A stretch of 64,000 nucleotides of DNA from Impatiens glandulifera (lineage: Eukaryota; Streptophyta; Magnoliopsida; Ericales; Balsaminaceae). Position numbers and translations under genes: made by a program. Location: positions 44,389,771 through 44,453,770 of the forward strand of contig NC_061869.1 in the NCBI RefSeq assembly GCF_907164915.1, read 5' to 3'. This document shows positions 36,374 through 47,361 of the stretch, piece after piece (the stretch's first letter is position 1; each line of letters starts with the position of its first letter). The notes under the pieces were generated by a model. It had not been told where the DNA came from. It worked only from the letters and a program-made list of their open reading frames with translations, and did no database searches.

Positions 36374-37572
36374 TGTTAGGATCGGGGACGCCCTTAGAGG
36401 ACCGGGGTGTTTCCGGTTTCTGGAAGGGTGGCCGCTTACAACACACACACCACTTTGGTGATAGTCCGGTTAGAGACTATAACCGTTCTTAGCACTTCGC
36501 AAACTGTCACAGACTCTTGAACCGGGTTCAAGGGCGGAAATGTCTGTTTCAGTCTGAAGCAACGTATGCGACTTAGATGATGTTTAGAAGGAGTCGTTTT
36601 AGAAATATGAGTGGACCGGTTTTTGATCTAAGGAGTAAGATTGTTTTTGGTTAGGTTAAGTGAGTAAGCAGTAAATGAAGGAAATAACACGAGACAAGAT
36701 TTTTTATGGATGTTCGGAGCAAACCCTCCTACGTCACCTCTTCTTCTCAGGTTATGAGAAGGATCTCCACTAACTTTCAAAGTTACAACAGTTACAATGC
36801 CGGTCGAGCCCAACTCGCTACTCGCCGGTTACACCAATTCACTCTTGATGTAATACACAAATACAACACAAACACACACACAAAGCTTCCAGTTAATGAC
36901 ACAACGATTTTGGATCGCGCGTAAGATTTCTTTATCTCTCTAAGATTTTCGTAACTTGTGTCGCCATTAATGAGGTCGCTTCGTCTTCCTTTTATAGTGA
37001 GGACGATCCCAACGGTTACTTTCTTCTCTCACCGTGGGATTGGTTAATCCAACGTCACGCCGGTGCAGAAAGGTTGCTTGCACGTTTCACTTTCCTCAAC
37101 ACTTGGCAAGCATGCAGACACCTCTGAGTATAAGATGACGTAACCGATTTTCAGATTCGAACACGTGTCAGGCATGCACTATCCGACTGTCAAGGTCAGA
37201 TCAGTAAATCATCATTGCTTTCCTCGCATGCTTCTGATCGGATCTTATCTTTTTTTATCTCTTCGAGACACGTTTATTTCGTCATATTACGTCATCTCTG
37301 CATTTTGTAGTTTCCGGTTATTTCTTACACAGTATAGTCCGGCTGGAATGTAGACTTGTCTTTACTAGCCGGTCTCTCGAAGGAGTTTGAAAATCGGTTC
37401 CTCTGATCTTGACTTGATCACTTGGAACTGGATTTCTTTGAAGTGTTCTTCAGCCGGTTTAGGAGGCTCCAGCCGGTTTGTGCAATTCGATCTGTTCCTG
37501 CACATAGAAGTTATTAGTTGTTTAGTTTTTCTGGCCGGTTCCAATAATTAACTTTACTTAATTTTTCTATCA
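36374..37572 (-). repeat. COP3 3' LTR (complete promoter region retained)
   Basis: 1199 bp. Plus strand starts TGTTAGGATCGGGG and ends TTTTTCTATCA. It contains the GGATGTTCGGAG block near 36709, a minus-strand TATAAAAGG at 36988-37000 and CCCAACGGTTA at 37008-37018. The stretch of about 144 bp around these is missing from the 5' LTR. Confidence 0.95.
36988..37018 (-). promoter_or_regulatory. COP3 LTR core promoter: TATA box with adjacent AACGG motif
   Basis: Minus strand ACTATAAAAGGAAG is preceded about 10-20 bases upstream by TAACCGTTGGG (CCCAACGGTTA on plus). This fits the published M-phase-specific activator consensus YCYAACGGYYA at every position. Function is inferred only. Confidence 0.6.
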
Positions 37573-37932
37573 ATTTCTCTCTTTTTGATTATTTAGAATA
37601 AATATTCAAAACTTGTAATGTATGGCCGGTTTAAAAAATTAACTTACTTAATTTTTCTATCAATTTCTCCCTTTTTGATTATTTAGAATAAATATTCAAA
37701 ACTTGTAATGTATGGCCGGTTTGAAAATTAACTTACTTAATTTTTCTATCAATTTCTCCCTTTTTGATTATTTAGAATAAATATTCAAAACTTGTAATGT
37801 ATGGCCGGTTTGAAAATTAACTTACTTAATTTTTCTATCAATTTCTCCCTTTTTGATTATTTAGAATAAATATTCAAAACTTGTAATATATGGCCGGTTT
37901 GAAAAATCTGTTTAACAATTTCTCCCTTTTTG
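37529..37932 (-). repeat. Tandem repeat of LTR end plus polypurine tract, about 89-bp unit, COP3
   Basis: TATGGCCGGTTT recurs at 37621, 37711, 37800 and 37889, with a related CTGGCCGGTT at 37531. Each unit contains TTTTTCTATCA (the LTR terminus) followed by ATTTCTCCCTTTTT (polypurine tract on minus). Tracts start at 37573, 37663, 37752, 37841 and 37918, five in all. Multiple polypurine tracts upstream of the 3' LTR are, as I recall, a reported Sirevirus trait. Confidence 0.9.
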
Positions 37933-38181
37933 AAGTTTTTATGTTTAAGAAAAATTTCAAAACATGTTTCGATTTTTCAAAGGATATTTAGAAAATAGTA
38001 ACTTCAAAGTATGATAAAAACGACTGAGTTCTGAAACCAAATTAAACATAGATAAATTGTTCTTAAGGAAATAAAAGAAACTAAGGTTTGGATGACCCCC
38101 CTTTTCAATTTCTTTTTCCTTCCGTCTCCTTTCTTCTTCCTCCCTTGCCTTCCACTCCCTGTCTCGTCGTTCAGCGTCGAA

Positions 38182-40975
38182 TTACCATCCGGCCCATACA
38201 CTTGAGATGCCGGGAGTTCGTTTGCCGAATCCAAAACCGGCACATGCTGGTTTTGGTGGTCGAGACGTTTGAGCAGCAATCGGTCTGGAACTTGGAGTTG
38301 CGGTTGAAACTTCGATTGCTTTCTTCTTACGCTGGTTGAGTTCTTCGAGGTCCTCTTCTTCTTCTTCGTCAAGAGGTTGCACGTTTAGACCGACCGGTTC
38401 GATTACTCTTTCACTGTTTCGTTCTGCCCTCTTCATCACCTCAGAAACCGCTTTTCGCTTGTTCTTATTCCTCATCTTCATAGCGTGCGAGGGTTGAGCC
38501 GGTATGGGTTCTTGGAGAGCTGTCTGTTCTTCCTCATTACATTGCTTGGCCATTTCATGATCTTTTTCTTCAATTTCCATCCTTAACCGTTCCCTTTCCC
38601 TTTCTTCGTCTTGCAGTTTCTTTGCGGTATCGACATCAGAATTGATTTGCTCTTGAGTTTTGCTCACTTGAAGTTTGGACAGCTCCCCAATCTGAGCAGC
38701 CATAGCCTGTAACATATCGATTAAGGGAGCGGTTGCGGTTTGGACGGATTCTGCGATCAACGATTTGACTGAAGTTTGCACAGCTTCGTCTATCATTGAC
38801 CTGATCGATGTTTGAGCGGTGTTGGCCATTTCGGTTTGAACTGATCCCCGGATTGTGTTCGTCAGATTGGTTTCAATGGTTGCAATCTTCTCATCGGTTG
38901 CAATGCTGTAGTTCCCAAGGCAAGAAGTAAGTGTATCGATCACCACTTTCTTTACCTGCTCTAGTTCCGGAGCCTTATCAGTTTGAGGAGGATCACTTCC
39001 CCGGTTTTCTGCTGTCATGGAGGTCTCCCCGGCAGCAAAGAAAGGTTTGCTTTGATATAAGTCGGCATGGGTTAAGTGATGTCTGCAATCGTTCCTCCAT
39101 TTTGCGTCGAGCCGGTCAACACTTTTAATGAGTTTTTCCCGCACTGGGTGAAACCGATCAAACATTCTCGATTCAATAGGAGTTAAAGCTGCTCCTTCTG
39201 CTTCCCTCAATGCATCTTCTACTGCTTGTAACCGGGCGTATTCGTGAATCACCGCGGTTTTGCTGAATGCGGCTTGGATAACATTGGTATTTTCCATCTT
39301 GAGAGCCACATCTTCTAATTCCAACAGTTTCTCCCAGTGTTTGTTACCGCTCATCTTCGGGATCATGTCTGACAGCTTTGTCTCACAACAGAGCTTTACC
39401 CATAAGTGGTATGGTGATATCAACTCACCAGCATCTTTGTCCATGTCTAGAAGGAGTTGTTCAAACATCTCCTCCTCTTCTTCTGCTGAAATGAGGACAT
39501 CGACCTCGGTTATAATCTCAAGTTGGGAACCGGTTTGCATGACACCTTTTCCCTTTACCGTGGAATCTTCGAATAAAACTTCTTTGCCCTTGTTAACCTG
39601 AACTGGCCTTTCAGGTATGATTGTTGAGTCTGCTGGCCCATCTTGGGCCGATTGGAGCGTTGTATCGATTGGAACGGACTTGTTCCCCGCCGGAGGGGTG
39701 ATGTTCACAGTTTTTGCCGTTTCTTCGACCGAATGGATTTCACTTTGATCGGGGTATCTCAACCTGATCAGCTGGCTTAAGACGACCTGACACATCGTCT
39801 TCGGTTTCCTTAACAATATTTTGGACTACGTCCACAATGACTTCTGAGGTATTTAAGCCTACGTCGGCCATTACCTCATCGATGTTATTGTTAGGAGACT
39901 TAGAGTTTTCAGAGTGAATGCTAACCTCTTCTGCCTCCTTCGATGTTGACTCGGCTTCTTGGCTCCCCGAGGGTTCGGTTTGCCTTAGTGATGGAGAGTC
40001 GACATTGATGGGATGGATGGTGTTGATGGGAATAGGCTGAAAGACGTCTCTGGTTCTTTTTGGCGAATGATCCGAGGAAAGAGTTTTCTCAGAGTCAGCC
40101 GGCTTGTTGGAGATTTTCTTTGCGGATGACTTCTTCCTTCCCTTTTTCTTCTGGGAGGCCTCGGCTTGAACCGCCTTCCCCTTAGGATCTTCTTGTTTCG
40201 AACCTTCTTCAGCCGGTGCGGATGAACCGGTTCCCTTTGAAGACTTCGTTCTGGAGGACTTCGGTTTGGCCGTTTTGACAGACTTCTTACTCATTTGCTC
40301 TGAGTTAAGAATGTTAGCGGGTGGGAGCGGTTCACCTTCACCAAGTTCCACATTGAGGAACTTAAGAATTTTGACAATTTGCATCGCGAAGGCCTGAACC
40401 CGACCATCCTTCTTGATCACCATCTCATAGAACTGTTCGAAGATAACGGCTCCCCAATCTATTTTGTCACCGCGGACAATAGCCATCATCATTTTTAGCT
40501 TAAGTTTAGTCAGGTTATCGAAGTTACCTACTCTACCCTGAATTGATCGAGAGATTATATTCATCAACCACTTGAACTCCGGTTTGAGTTTGTTCTTCCG
40601 GCTTGAGTGAGTCACCAGATCCTGATCGTCAGCCGATATCACCAACCGGACCGCGTTGGATTCTGCATCGGTCAGGCTAGTCTTGAAGTCCAACCCGGTG
40701 TTTGGAAAACCGAGTGCTTCAGAGAAAAGCTCCTCCGTGATATTAACTTCTTTGCCGCTGACGGTGGCGGAGACTTTCCTCTTCGTTAAAGTATCTGTCG
40801 CCAGAAACTCCATAACCACCGTCGGGTGCACGACGAACGGACCAGATAAGAACGTTTCCAATCCCGAATCCCTCAGCGATTGAAGCACAGCCTTGTTTTC
40901 CTCCCCGGCATGGTCGTCGATGTCGTTGAAATCGACCTGCAACATCCATTGAAATGGTGCTTTACCTAGGGCCAT
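38182..40975 (-). CDS. COP3 accessory ORF copy c, long form with charged and coiled-coil tail
   Basis: ATG at 40975, 115 bp below a TATA box. Residues 1-230 hold the family core: LQVDFNDI, LQSLRDSGLETFLSGP, VMEFLATD, VNITEELFSEALGFP, then MMMAIVRGDKIDWGAVIFEQF. A Lys/Ser-rich low-complexity stretch follows (KSVKTAKPKSSRTKSSKG), then an acidic region. A single-base shift near 39745 (at CCCC) moves the frame to 39816-38182. There the text continues with a Gln/Ala/Thr-rich repeat region (AQTSIRSMIDEAVQTSVKS), a Glu/Arg coiled coil (EERERERLRMEIEEKD) and a basic KNKRKAVSEVMKRAERN segment. About 930 codons in total; the true C-terminus is uncertain because a third frame overlaps at 38004-38372. 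No signal peptide or clear membrane segment is seen. It resembles plant proteins I recall being labelled dystroglycan-like in Lamiales. Function unknown. Confidence 0.75.
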
Positions 40976-41088
40976 GATGATTTTGTGAATGAAAAGGATG
41001 AAGAATAGCGATGAACGGAAGTTAAAGAGTTTTGAAGATTTGAGATTTTAGAGAGAGAAAGCTTGTGTATAGAATGAACTGCTCTGGA

Positions 41089-41097
41089 CTTATATAG
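41089..41097 (-). promoter_or_regulatory. TATA box of accessory ORF c
   Basis: CTATATAAG on the minus strand, about 115 bp before the ATG. A pyrimidine patch (TCTCTCTCTAAAATC) lies between them. AACCGTTCGAAACCGCC lies just upstream of the TATA. Confidence 0.65.
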
Positions 41098-41484
41098 TGG
41101 GCGGTTTCGAACGGTTGGAAGACGAACCGTCGCTTGGTTATATTTTGGCGCCAACTTTCCCTCCCAATGTTACTGCAGTAACTTTCGGCGGTAAATGTGG
41201 AGAATACAATGGGCGGTAAATTTTGTGCGGTAAAACCGTGGGCGGTAAGTTTTTCAAACTTTTCGTTTTTGCTTGAGATTTTGATTTACCGGAAGCTTTG
41301 TTAACCGGAAGTTTCTTTTAACATGAAGTCTTATGTTTATTGATTTCGAAACCGGAAAGAAAGATATTGAATAACCGGAGACTTATAAAAATTAGAAAAT
41401 TTTATAGATAAGTCCGAAAGAGTAGTGAAGCGGTTTTCGGTCTTACAACAAAATGACCAAAAACCGGAAAGAAAAACAAACAAC

Positions 41485-42206
41485 TTAATCTAGATCTATC
41501 CAATCCCCTTCTATCATTCTGACAAGCCACTTGTACACGATGTTGTCGGGTGTCCGTTCCTCAATCCTCGATATCCATCTATCTAGAATGGATAGAGTCA
41601 GAGTGTTGGCCGGTCCGACAAGGACACCGGCCCCAAGGTTGCGGCGATGAGTCTCCAAAAATCGAGAGATTTGTGGAGCGAAACCGATCTTTCCTCTTGG
41701 AGCGGTTATAAGTTGCTTCAAGTTGTTGAAGAGGTAGGAGGACCAGTTGATTGGTGATTTGCGGATGATGGCTATCATTATGTCGAACGCCTCCCGCTGA
41801 ACCAAATCATGAAAGACTTGGTAGTGAGGGCGAGTTTTTCTTTCTTCCCGTGGTCGTCGACCGGTTCGATGGAAGAAGAGAAGATATAGCCGAAGTCTTC
41901 CTTAGCCGGAAATAATGGCGTTGGAAAGTCAGAAAACCCTTCGGTTGGAAGGTTGAAGAAAGCAGCAAAATGCTCTTCGGTAAGCCGAAGAAATTTTCCG
42001 TCGATGATGGTCCTTATACTACCATCATCAAGAATGTGTCCATTGTTGAAGAACTCGCACACCTCCTCTACGAGGATGGTGTTTGAGCCTTCGAGAAAAT
42101 TTTGAAACCCCGATTCTATGATCGGTTGAAAGATGGTATCGTGAAACCGTCCATCTTTGATTTCTTCGAAGTTGACGACGATTGTGTTTCTTAGTTCAGC
42201 AGACAT
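41485..42206 (-). pseudogene. COP3 accessory ORF copy b, frameshifted
   Basis: ATG at 42206 (MSAELRNTIVVNFEEIK). The core motifs run in order: IIESGFQNFLEGSN, VEEVCEFFNNG, LRLTEEHFAAFFNLPTEGF. A one-base shift near 41835 separates this from the second half (YQVFHDLVQREAFDIMIAI, then PINWSSYLFNNLKQL and KIGFAPQISRFL), which ends at 41485. With the shift ignored it would be about 240 codons, like copy a. It lacks the long tail of copy c. TATA box at 42309-42320. Confidence 0.75.
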
Positions 42207-42308
42207 TTTGAAAAAGAGTGAGACTGAGAATCGAAAGGGGTTCTTTGAGCTTTCAAGTTTTAGAGAGAGAGGAGTAATGGAAGCGTGTTTGAAGATGAAG
42301 GATTGAGC

Positions 42309-42320
42309 CCTTTTTATAGC
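42309..42320 (-). promoter_or_regulatory. TATA box of accessory ORF b
   Basis: GCTATAAAAAGG on the minus strand about 105 bp before the ATG, preceded by CAACCGCTCAA and followed by TCTCTCTCTAAAACTT in the leader. Confidence 0.65.
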
Positions 42321-42643
42321 TTGAGCGGTTGGGTGCATTAAATGAGAATATTTTGAAAAATCAGACCGTTTATGTCTGGTCATAAATGTTTTGTCAATTT
42401 TCAGAGGATAAGAGTGTGTCTAGTCAAATCGGATCAGGCATGCTTCTTGAAAGCGAATATTTATGTTTCCAAGAGTGATTTGATTTGGTTTGATACGACG
42501 CATTTAATGTTGGTCATTTACTTTAGGATTTTCTGATTTTTGACTCTAAAATGGAAAGAAAAGATCTTCATTAATTCAAGGTACCAAACCGGTAGTACAG
42601 CAAAATTACCGGTTTGGGAAAAGATAAAAGGATGATGGATGAT

Positions 42644-43381
42644 TTAAACATTAGATGACCCAGCCGCTTGATTCCTCTTTGCCTTAGCTGCTTCCCACCG
42701 GTCGATTAGCTCTTGGACTCTCTCCTTAGTGAGCACATGCTTTGGATGGAGAGTGACGAAAGGTCCTGAGTGGATATCCAGGCTAACACAAAAACCGCTT
42801 AGCTGAGGAGCGTAGCCGATTTTTTTTGAAAGAAGCATCTTCTTAAGGTTGCTGAAGATGATCCAGGACCAATTTACCGGTGTCCCAACCGTAACGGCGA
42901 TCATCATCTCGAAAAGCCTTTGGGTGTAGTAATAGACTTTCTCTCTGGCCATAACGGACTTTCCCAGAATCTCATAAAGAAGCTGGTACTTGTGAGAGAG
43001 TTGGCTTTTAGCACCCTAGGGTCTAACCGGGATGTCAGAGTTGGAGAACCAATGACACATTTCTTCCATGGTCACCGGAGAGTAGGTTAAATCGGTTACC
43101 CCTTCAGTGGGCAAACCGCAGTATTCAGCGAAATTCGTCTCGCTGAACAGAAAGGACTGACCGTAAACTTGTGCAACGACTATGTCTCGATACACCTCCT
43201 TTGCGGTCTGGAAGAATTCATCGACTACTAGGTAGTCGAGAATGAATCTGTTTTCAAGAAACCCTCTTAGCCTGTTTCTTTCAACGGCTAAGAACATTTC
43301 TTTGACATCATGATCTTCGTATTGGTAGATCGAGTTGAAATCAGCCAATAAAATTTTCTTTGCTAGTGAGTTGGAGTTCAT
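42644..43381 (-). pseudogene. COP3 accessory ORF copy a, one in-frame TAG
   Basis: ATG at 43381 (MNSNSLAKKILLADFNS), with an earlier non-ATG opening ignored. Core motifs: RLRGFLENRF, VDEFFQTAKEVYRD, FSETNFAEYCGLPTEGV, then after the stop MMIAVTVGTPVNWSWIIFSN, LKKMLLSKKIGYAPQLSGF. The single break is a TAG at 43016-43018; the same frame continues without shift to the end at 42644, 246 codons in all. It is the first ORF downstream of pol, about 700 bp after the RNase H stop. Confidence 0.75.
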
Positions 43382-43460
43382 GTTCTTGAGATAGTTTAAA
43401 CTCAAGATAGTTTTTGTGAATAGTGAATTTTTCTGAAGAGTTGTGAGGATTTGAGGGTGG

Positions 43461-43470
43461 TTTATATAGC
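43461..43470 (-). promoter_or_regulatory. TATA box of accessory ORF a
   Basis: GCTATATAAA on the minus strand, about 80 bp before the ATG at 43381. The neighbourhood CGAACCCCTGG resembles, weakly, the AACCG stretch upstream of the other two. Confidence 0.6.
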
Positions 43471-44097
43471 CAGGGGTTCGGCTAGATCAATAGGTTAAGC
43501 ATGCTCGATGATGTCATCAATTAGTTAATAGGCTTTAACTTGTTGAAGTGTAAAATGTTTATTTCCAATGCAAAACTAATTATTACCAAGATATTCATAA
43601 TGACAAAAATCTATTGACAAGATGTGAGTCTCCCTCTCTTGATGATGGACACATGTCGTCATCTCGATTGCGGTAGACTATTTTTATTTATTACAAGCTA
43701 CATTTCTCAAGGTATGCATGAAAATGCGGTTGACTGTCTCAAGTTAACCGGAAAAGTTCATTACATCGAAACCAGAGTGCATTTGTACTAAGCGGTTTTC
43801 CATGACCGATTTTAGTTGGATATTTTGTTCCGATTGTGAAGAAATGTTGAGTCACATCAACATTTGTTCAACTTTGAATTAAGTTTATCCACTTCTACGA
43901 AGTCATTTCAACCGTATAGTAGAAATACACGTGATTTGACATCATGAAGTGATCAGGCATAACTGGAGACTTCCTCCTGGTTAGCATTCTTGAATTTTCA
44001 ATGACCTATTTGAATATGGTTTGAGAAACGAGAGCTTCTCCCTGAACACATATCCCGATTTTTCATTATTACGTATGTAAGCAATATGCATACATGA

Positions 44098-47000
44098 TCA
44101 TGATATAAGTTGCTTAACATCAGTAATTCCTAGAATATTTCTGAAATGAGAAAACTTAACTTCTTGTAGCGGTTTCGTGAAGATGTCGACTACTTGTTGC
44201 TCGGTCGAGACGTATTCCAACCGGATGTGTTTCTCCTGAACATGCTCCCGGATGAAATGATGTCTTATATCAATGTGCTTTGTTCTTGAGTGCAACACCG
44301 GATTATATGTGATCGTTATCGCGCTGGTGTTGTCACAGAATATTGGAGATTCCTCAACAACTACGCCAAAGTCCCTTAGTTGTTGTTGGATCCAGAGGAG
44401 TTGTGCACAGCAGCTTCCGGATACTATATACTCTGCCTCTGCGGTTGATGTTGCAACTGAGGTCTGTTTCTTGCTGCTCCAGGTAACTAGCCGGTCACCC
44501 AAAAACTGACAGGTTCCACTTGTACTCTTTCTATCAATCTTGCATCCTGCGTAATCAGCATCTGAGTAGCTTATGAGGTTGAAGCTTGAGTCTTTTGGAT
44601 ACCAAAGTCTCACTTCTTGAGTTCCCTTTAGATATTTTAATATTCTTTTGGCCGCAGTGTAATGTGATTGCTTTGGATTGGCTTGGAATCTCCCGCATAC
44701 TCCAACCGCAAACAAAATGTCCGGTCGGCTGGCTGTTAAGTAAAGCAATGATCCAATCATTCCTCGATATGCCGTGATGTCAACGGCTTGACCATCCTCA
44801 TCTTTGTCTAGCTTTACAGAAGGACTCATAGGCGTAGCCGCCTCCGCGTATGTATCCATTCCAAACTTCTTCAATAATTCGGCTGTGTACTTCGGTTGGG
44901 TTATGAATGTTCCGGCTTCAATCTGCTTAACCTGAAGTCCTAGGAAGAAACTCAGTTCTCCATCATACTCATTTGAAATTTGTCAGTCATCATTTTTGAG
45001 AATTTATCACATAATTTTGGATCGGTTGATCCAAAGATAATATCATCGACATAAATTTGAACAAGTAATATGTGTTCCTTTCTCTCAAATTTGAAAAGTG
45101 TTTTGTCCACTGAACCTATTGTGAATTTGTGATCAAATAAGAATTGTGTTAACGTATCGTACCAGGCTCTTGGAGCCTGTTTCAAACCGTAAAGGGCTTT
45201 GTTTAGCCGGTAAACATGGTTTTCATGATCTGGATTTTTGAAACCTGGAGGTTGATTGACATATACCTCTTCATTTACCTTACCGTTTAGAAAAGCACTT
45301 TTCACATCCATTTGAAAAACTTTAAAATTTTGAAAGCTGCATATGCTAAAAATATTCTAATGGCCTCAAGTCTAGCTACAGGGGAAAATGATTCTTCAAA
45401 ATCAACACCTTCTTCCTGTTTATAGCCTTGAGCCACTAACCGGACTTTGTTCCTCGTAACTAAACCGTCTTCATTGAGTTTATTTCTAAATACCCATCGT
45501 GTTCCTATAACCGGTTTATTTTTCGGTCTAGGGACTAGGTACCAGACTTTATTTCTCTCAAACTCGGTTAATTCCTCTTGCATTGCTAGGATCCAATCGG
45601 GATCTGACAATGCTTCATCCACCTTTTTCAGCTCAATTTGTGATATGAAAGCTGAGTTTTCATAGTGTTCCAAATTTTGTTGCCTAGTTCGGACGGGTGA
45701 GGATATGTTACCGATTACTAGTTCAAGAGGATGATTTTTATTCCTTCTGAGGTTTATCCGAGACGTGTCTATCAAGCTTTCGGTTGGCTGATCATGGTTA
45801 GACTGATCGGTAGGTTGAACAGAGTCAGACCGACCGATTTCTTCAGTCGAAACTGAAGAGTCAACTTTCTACGGTAAGGCAGCTTGAGCAGGCTGAGGTT
45901 CAGCATCAACCGCTTGATCATTGACAAATCGTCTAAAAACCGGAACCTCGTCTTCATCATCCGAATAGATATTGAAATTTTCTATTCTGTTGTGAAGGTC
46001 GAAGGGTAATGCAGTGTTTCGTTCAACTGACTCATCAAAAACAACGTGGGCTGTTTCTTCAACTATTAATGTCCTAGTATTATATATCCTATAGGTTTAC
46101 TTACAGCTGAATATCCCAACATTATTCCCTCATCGGATTTAGCATCAAAAGCGGTCAAGTAATTCTTGTCGTTGTTGTGAACAAAACATTTGCTACCAAA
46201 AATTCGAAAATACCGTATGTTTGGAATTCGATCATAGTATATTTCAAAAAGGGTTTTGGAAAAATGTTTAGTTACTAAAGATCGGTTTTGAGTATAGCAT
46301 GCGGTATTGATAGCTTCAGCCCAAAACTTTTGAGCAATACCCGAATCAGCTATCATTGACCTTGCGGCTTCCTTGAGAGTTCGGTTTCTTCTCTCAGCCA
46401 GGCCGTTTTGTTGAGGAGTTCTGGCACTAGACAACTCGTGTCTAATACCGGAATCATCAAGAAAAATAGTTAAACTGCTATTTATAAACTCAGTTCCTCT
46501 ATCACTTCTGATTTTGTTTACTCGAATAGATTTTTTATTTTGTATTCTCAAAATCAATTTGATCAGGTTTGGAGTTGCTTGATTTTTAGATGCTAGAAAT
46601 GTTACCCAAGTAAATTTAGAATAGTCATCAATAACTACCATAGTATAATGCATGCCTCCTAGACTGGTTACTTTAACCGGACCAAACAAATCCATATGCA
46701 AAAGTTCTAAACATCGTTCAGATTGATAATTTCCTTTACTTTTGAAAGATGACTTTATTTGTTTGCCCATTTGACATGCAGCACATACTTTATCTTTTGA
46801 AAACTTAACGTTTGGAAAACTGTGAACTAGTTCTTTGGAACATATAAAGTTAATTGTTTTGAAATTCAAATGGTTTAGCCGCTAATGCCAAAGCCAGTTT
46901 GGATCATTTCCGGCTATCATGCACACAGGTTTTTCAAAATCAGTTTTCCAATTAACTTTGTAAATATTTCCCATTCGGTTACCGGTTAAGAGGATATCAT

Positions 47001-47361
47001 TTTGCTGATTCTTAACTAAACATGCATTTTTATGAAATTCAACTTTGTAACCCACATCGCACATTTGACTTATACTCAATAGATTAAAATGCAGTTCTTC
47101 TACCAGTAATACATTATTTATGGATAGATTACCATGGACAATCTTACCCTTGCCCACGGTTTTACCTTTCGAGTTGTCACCGAATGTTATGACTGCTCCG
47201 GTTTCATACTTGATGCCGGTTAGTAGTTCATCGTTGCCGGTCATGTGTCTTGAACATCCGCTGTCCAGATACCATTCTGAGTTCTTTAGCCGGTTGCTTC
47301 TCCTAACCTGCAAAAGAAAGTTATTTACACCTTTTTGGTACTCACATTCAGTTGGGTCCAT
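44098..47361 (-). pseudogene. COP3 pol: protease, integrase, reverse transcriptase, RNase H (few breaks)
   Basis: The protease is WYLDSGCSRHMTG with D-S-G intact. Pre-integrase: C..C of VCAACQMGKQ. Integrase: MDLFGP, RSDRGTEF and QNGLAERRNRT, giving [27 protein letters not shown] and an intact YVDD ([12 protein letters not shown]). RNase [22 protein letters not shown] and CDNTSAI, with [11 protein letters not shown] near the end. Breaks: TAG at 46882-46884 in WLWH-stop-RLNH; disruption near 46070-45960 at the integrase-RT linker; one-base shift near 45305 (before FQMDVKS); one-base loss near 44955 (MMGEL to MMEN-stop). All key catalytic residues survive, so decay is recent. Confidence 0.92.

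Noticed and set aside
38088..40883. Plus-strand ORFs (38088, 38931, 39260, 40607, 40656) over accessory ORF c
   Set aside because: Antisense shadows of the long minus-strand frames.
38004..43470. Accessory ORFs as a true envelope gene
   Set aside because: Position fits, but no signal peptide, fusion-type segment or transmembrane helix could be seen in any copy, and the core shows similarity only among themselves and, from memory, to soluble plant proteins.
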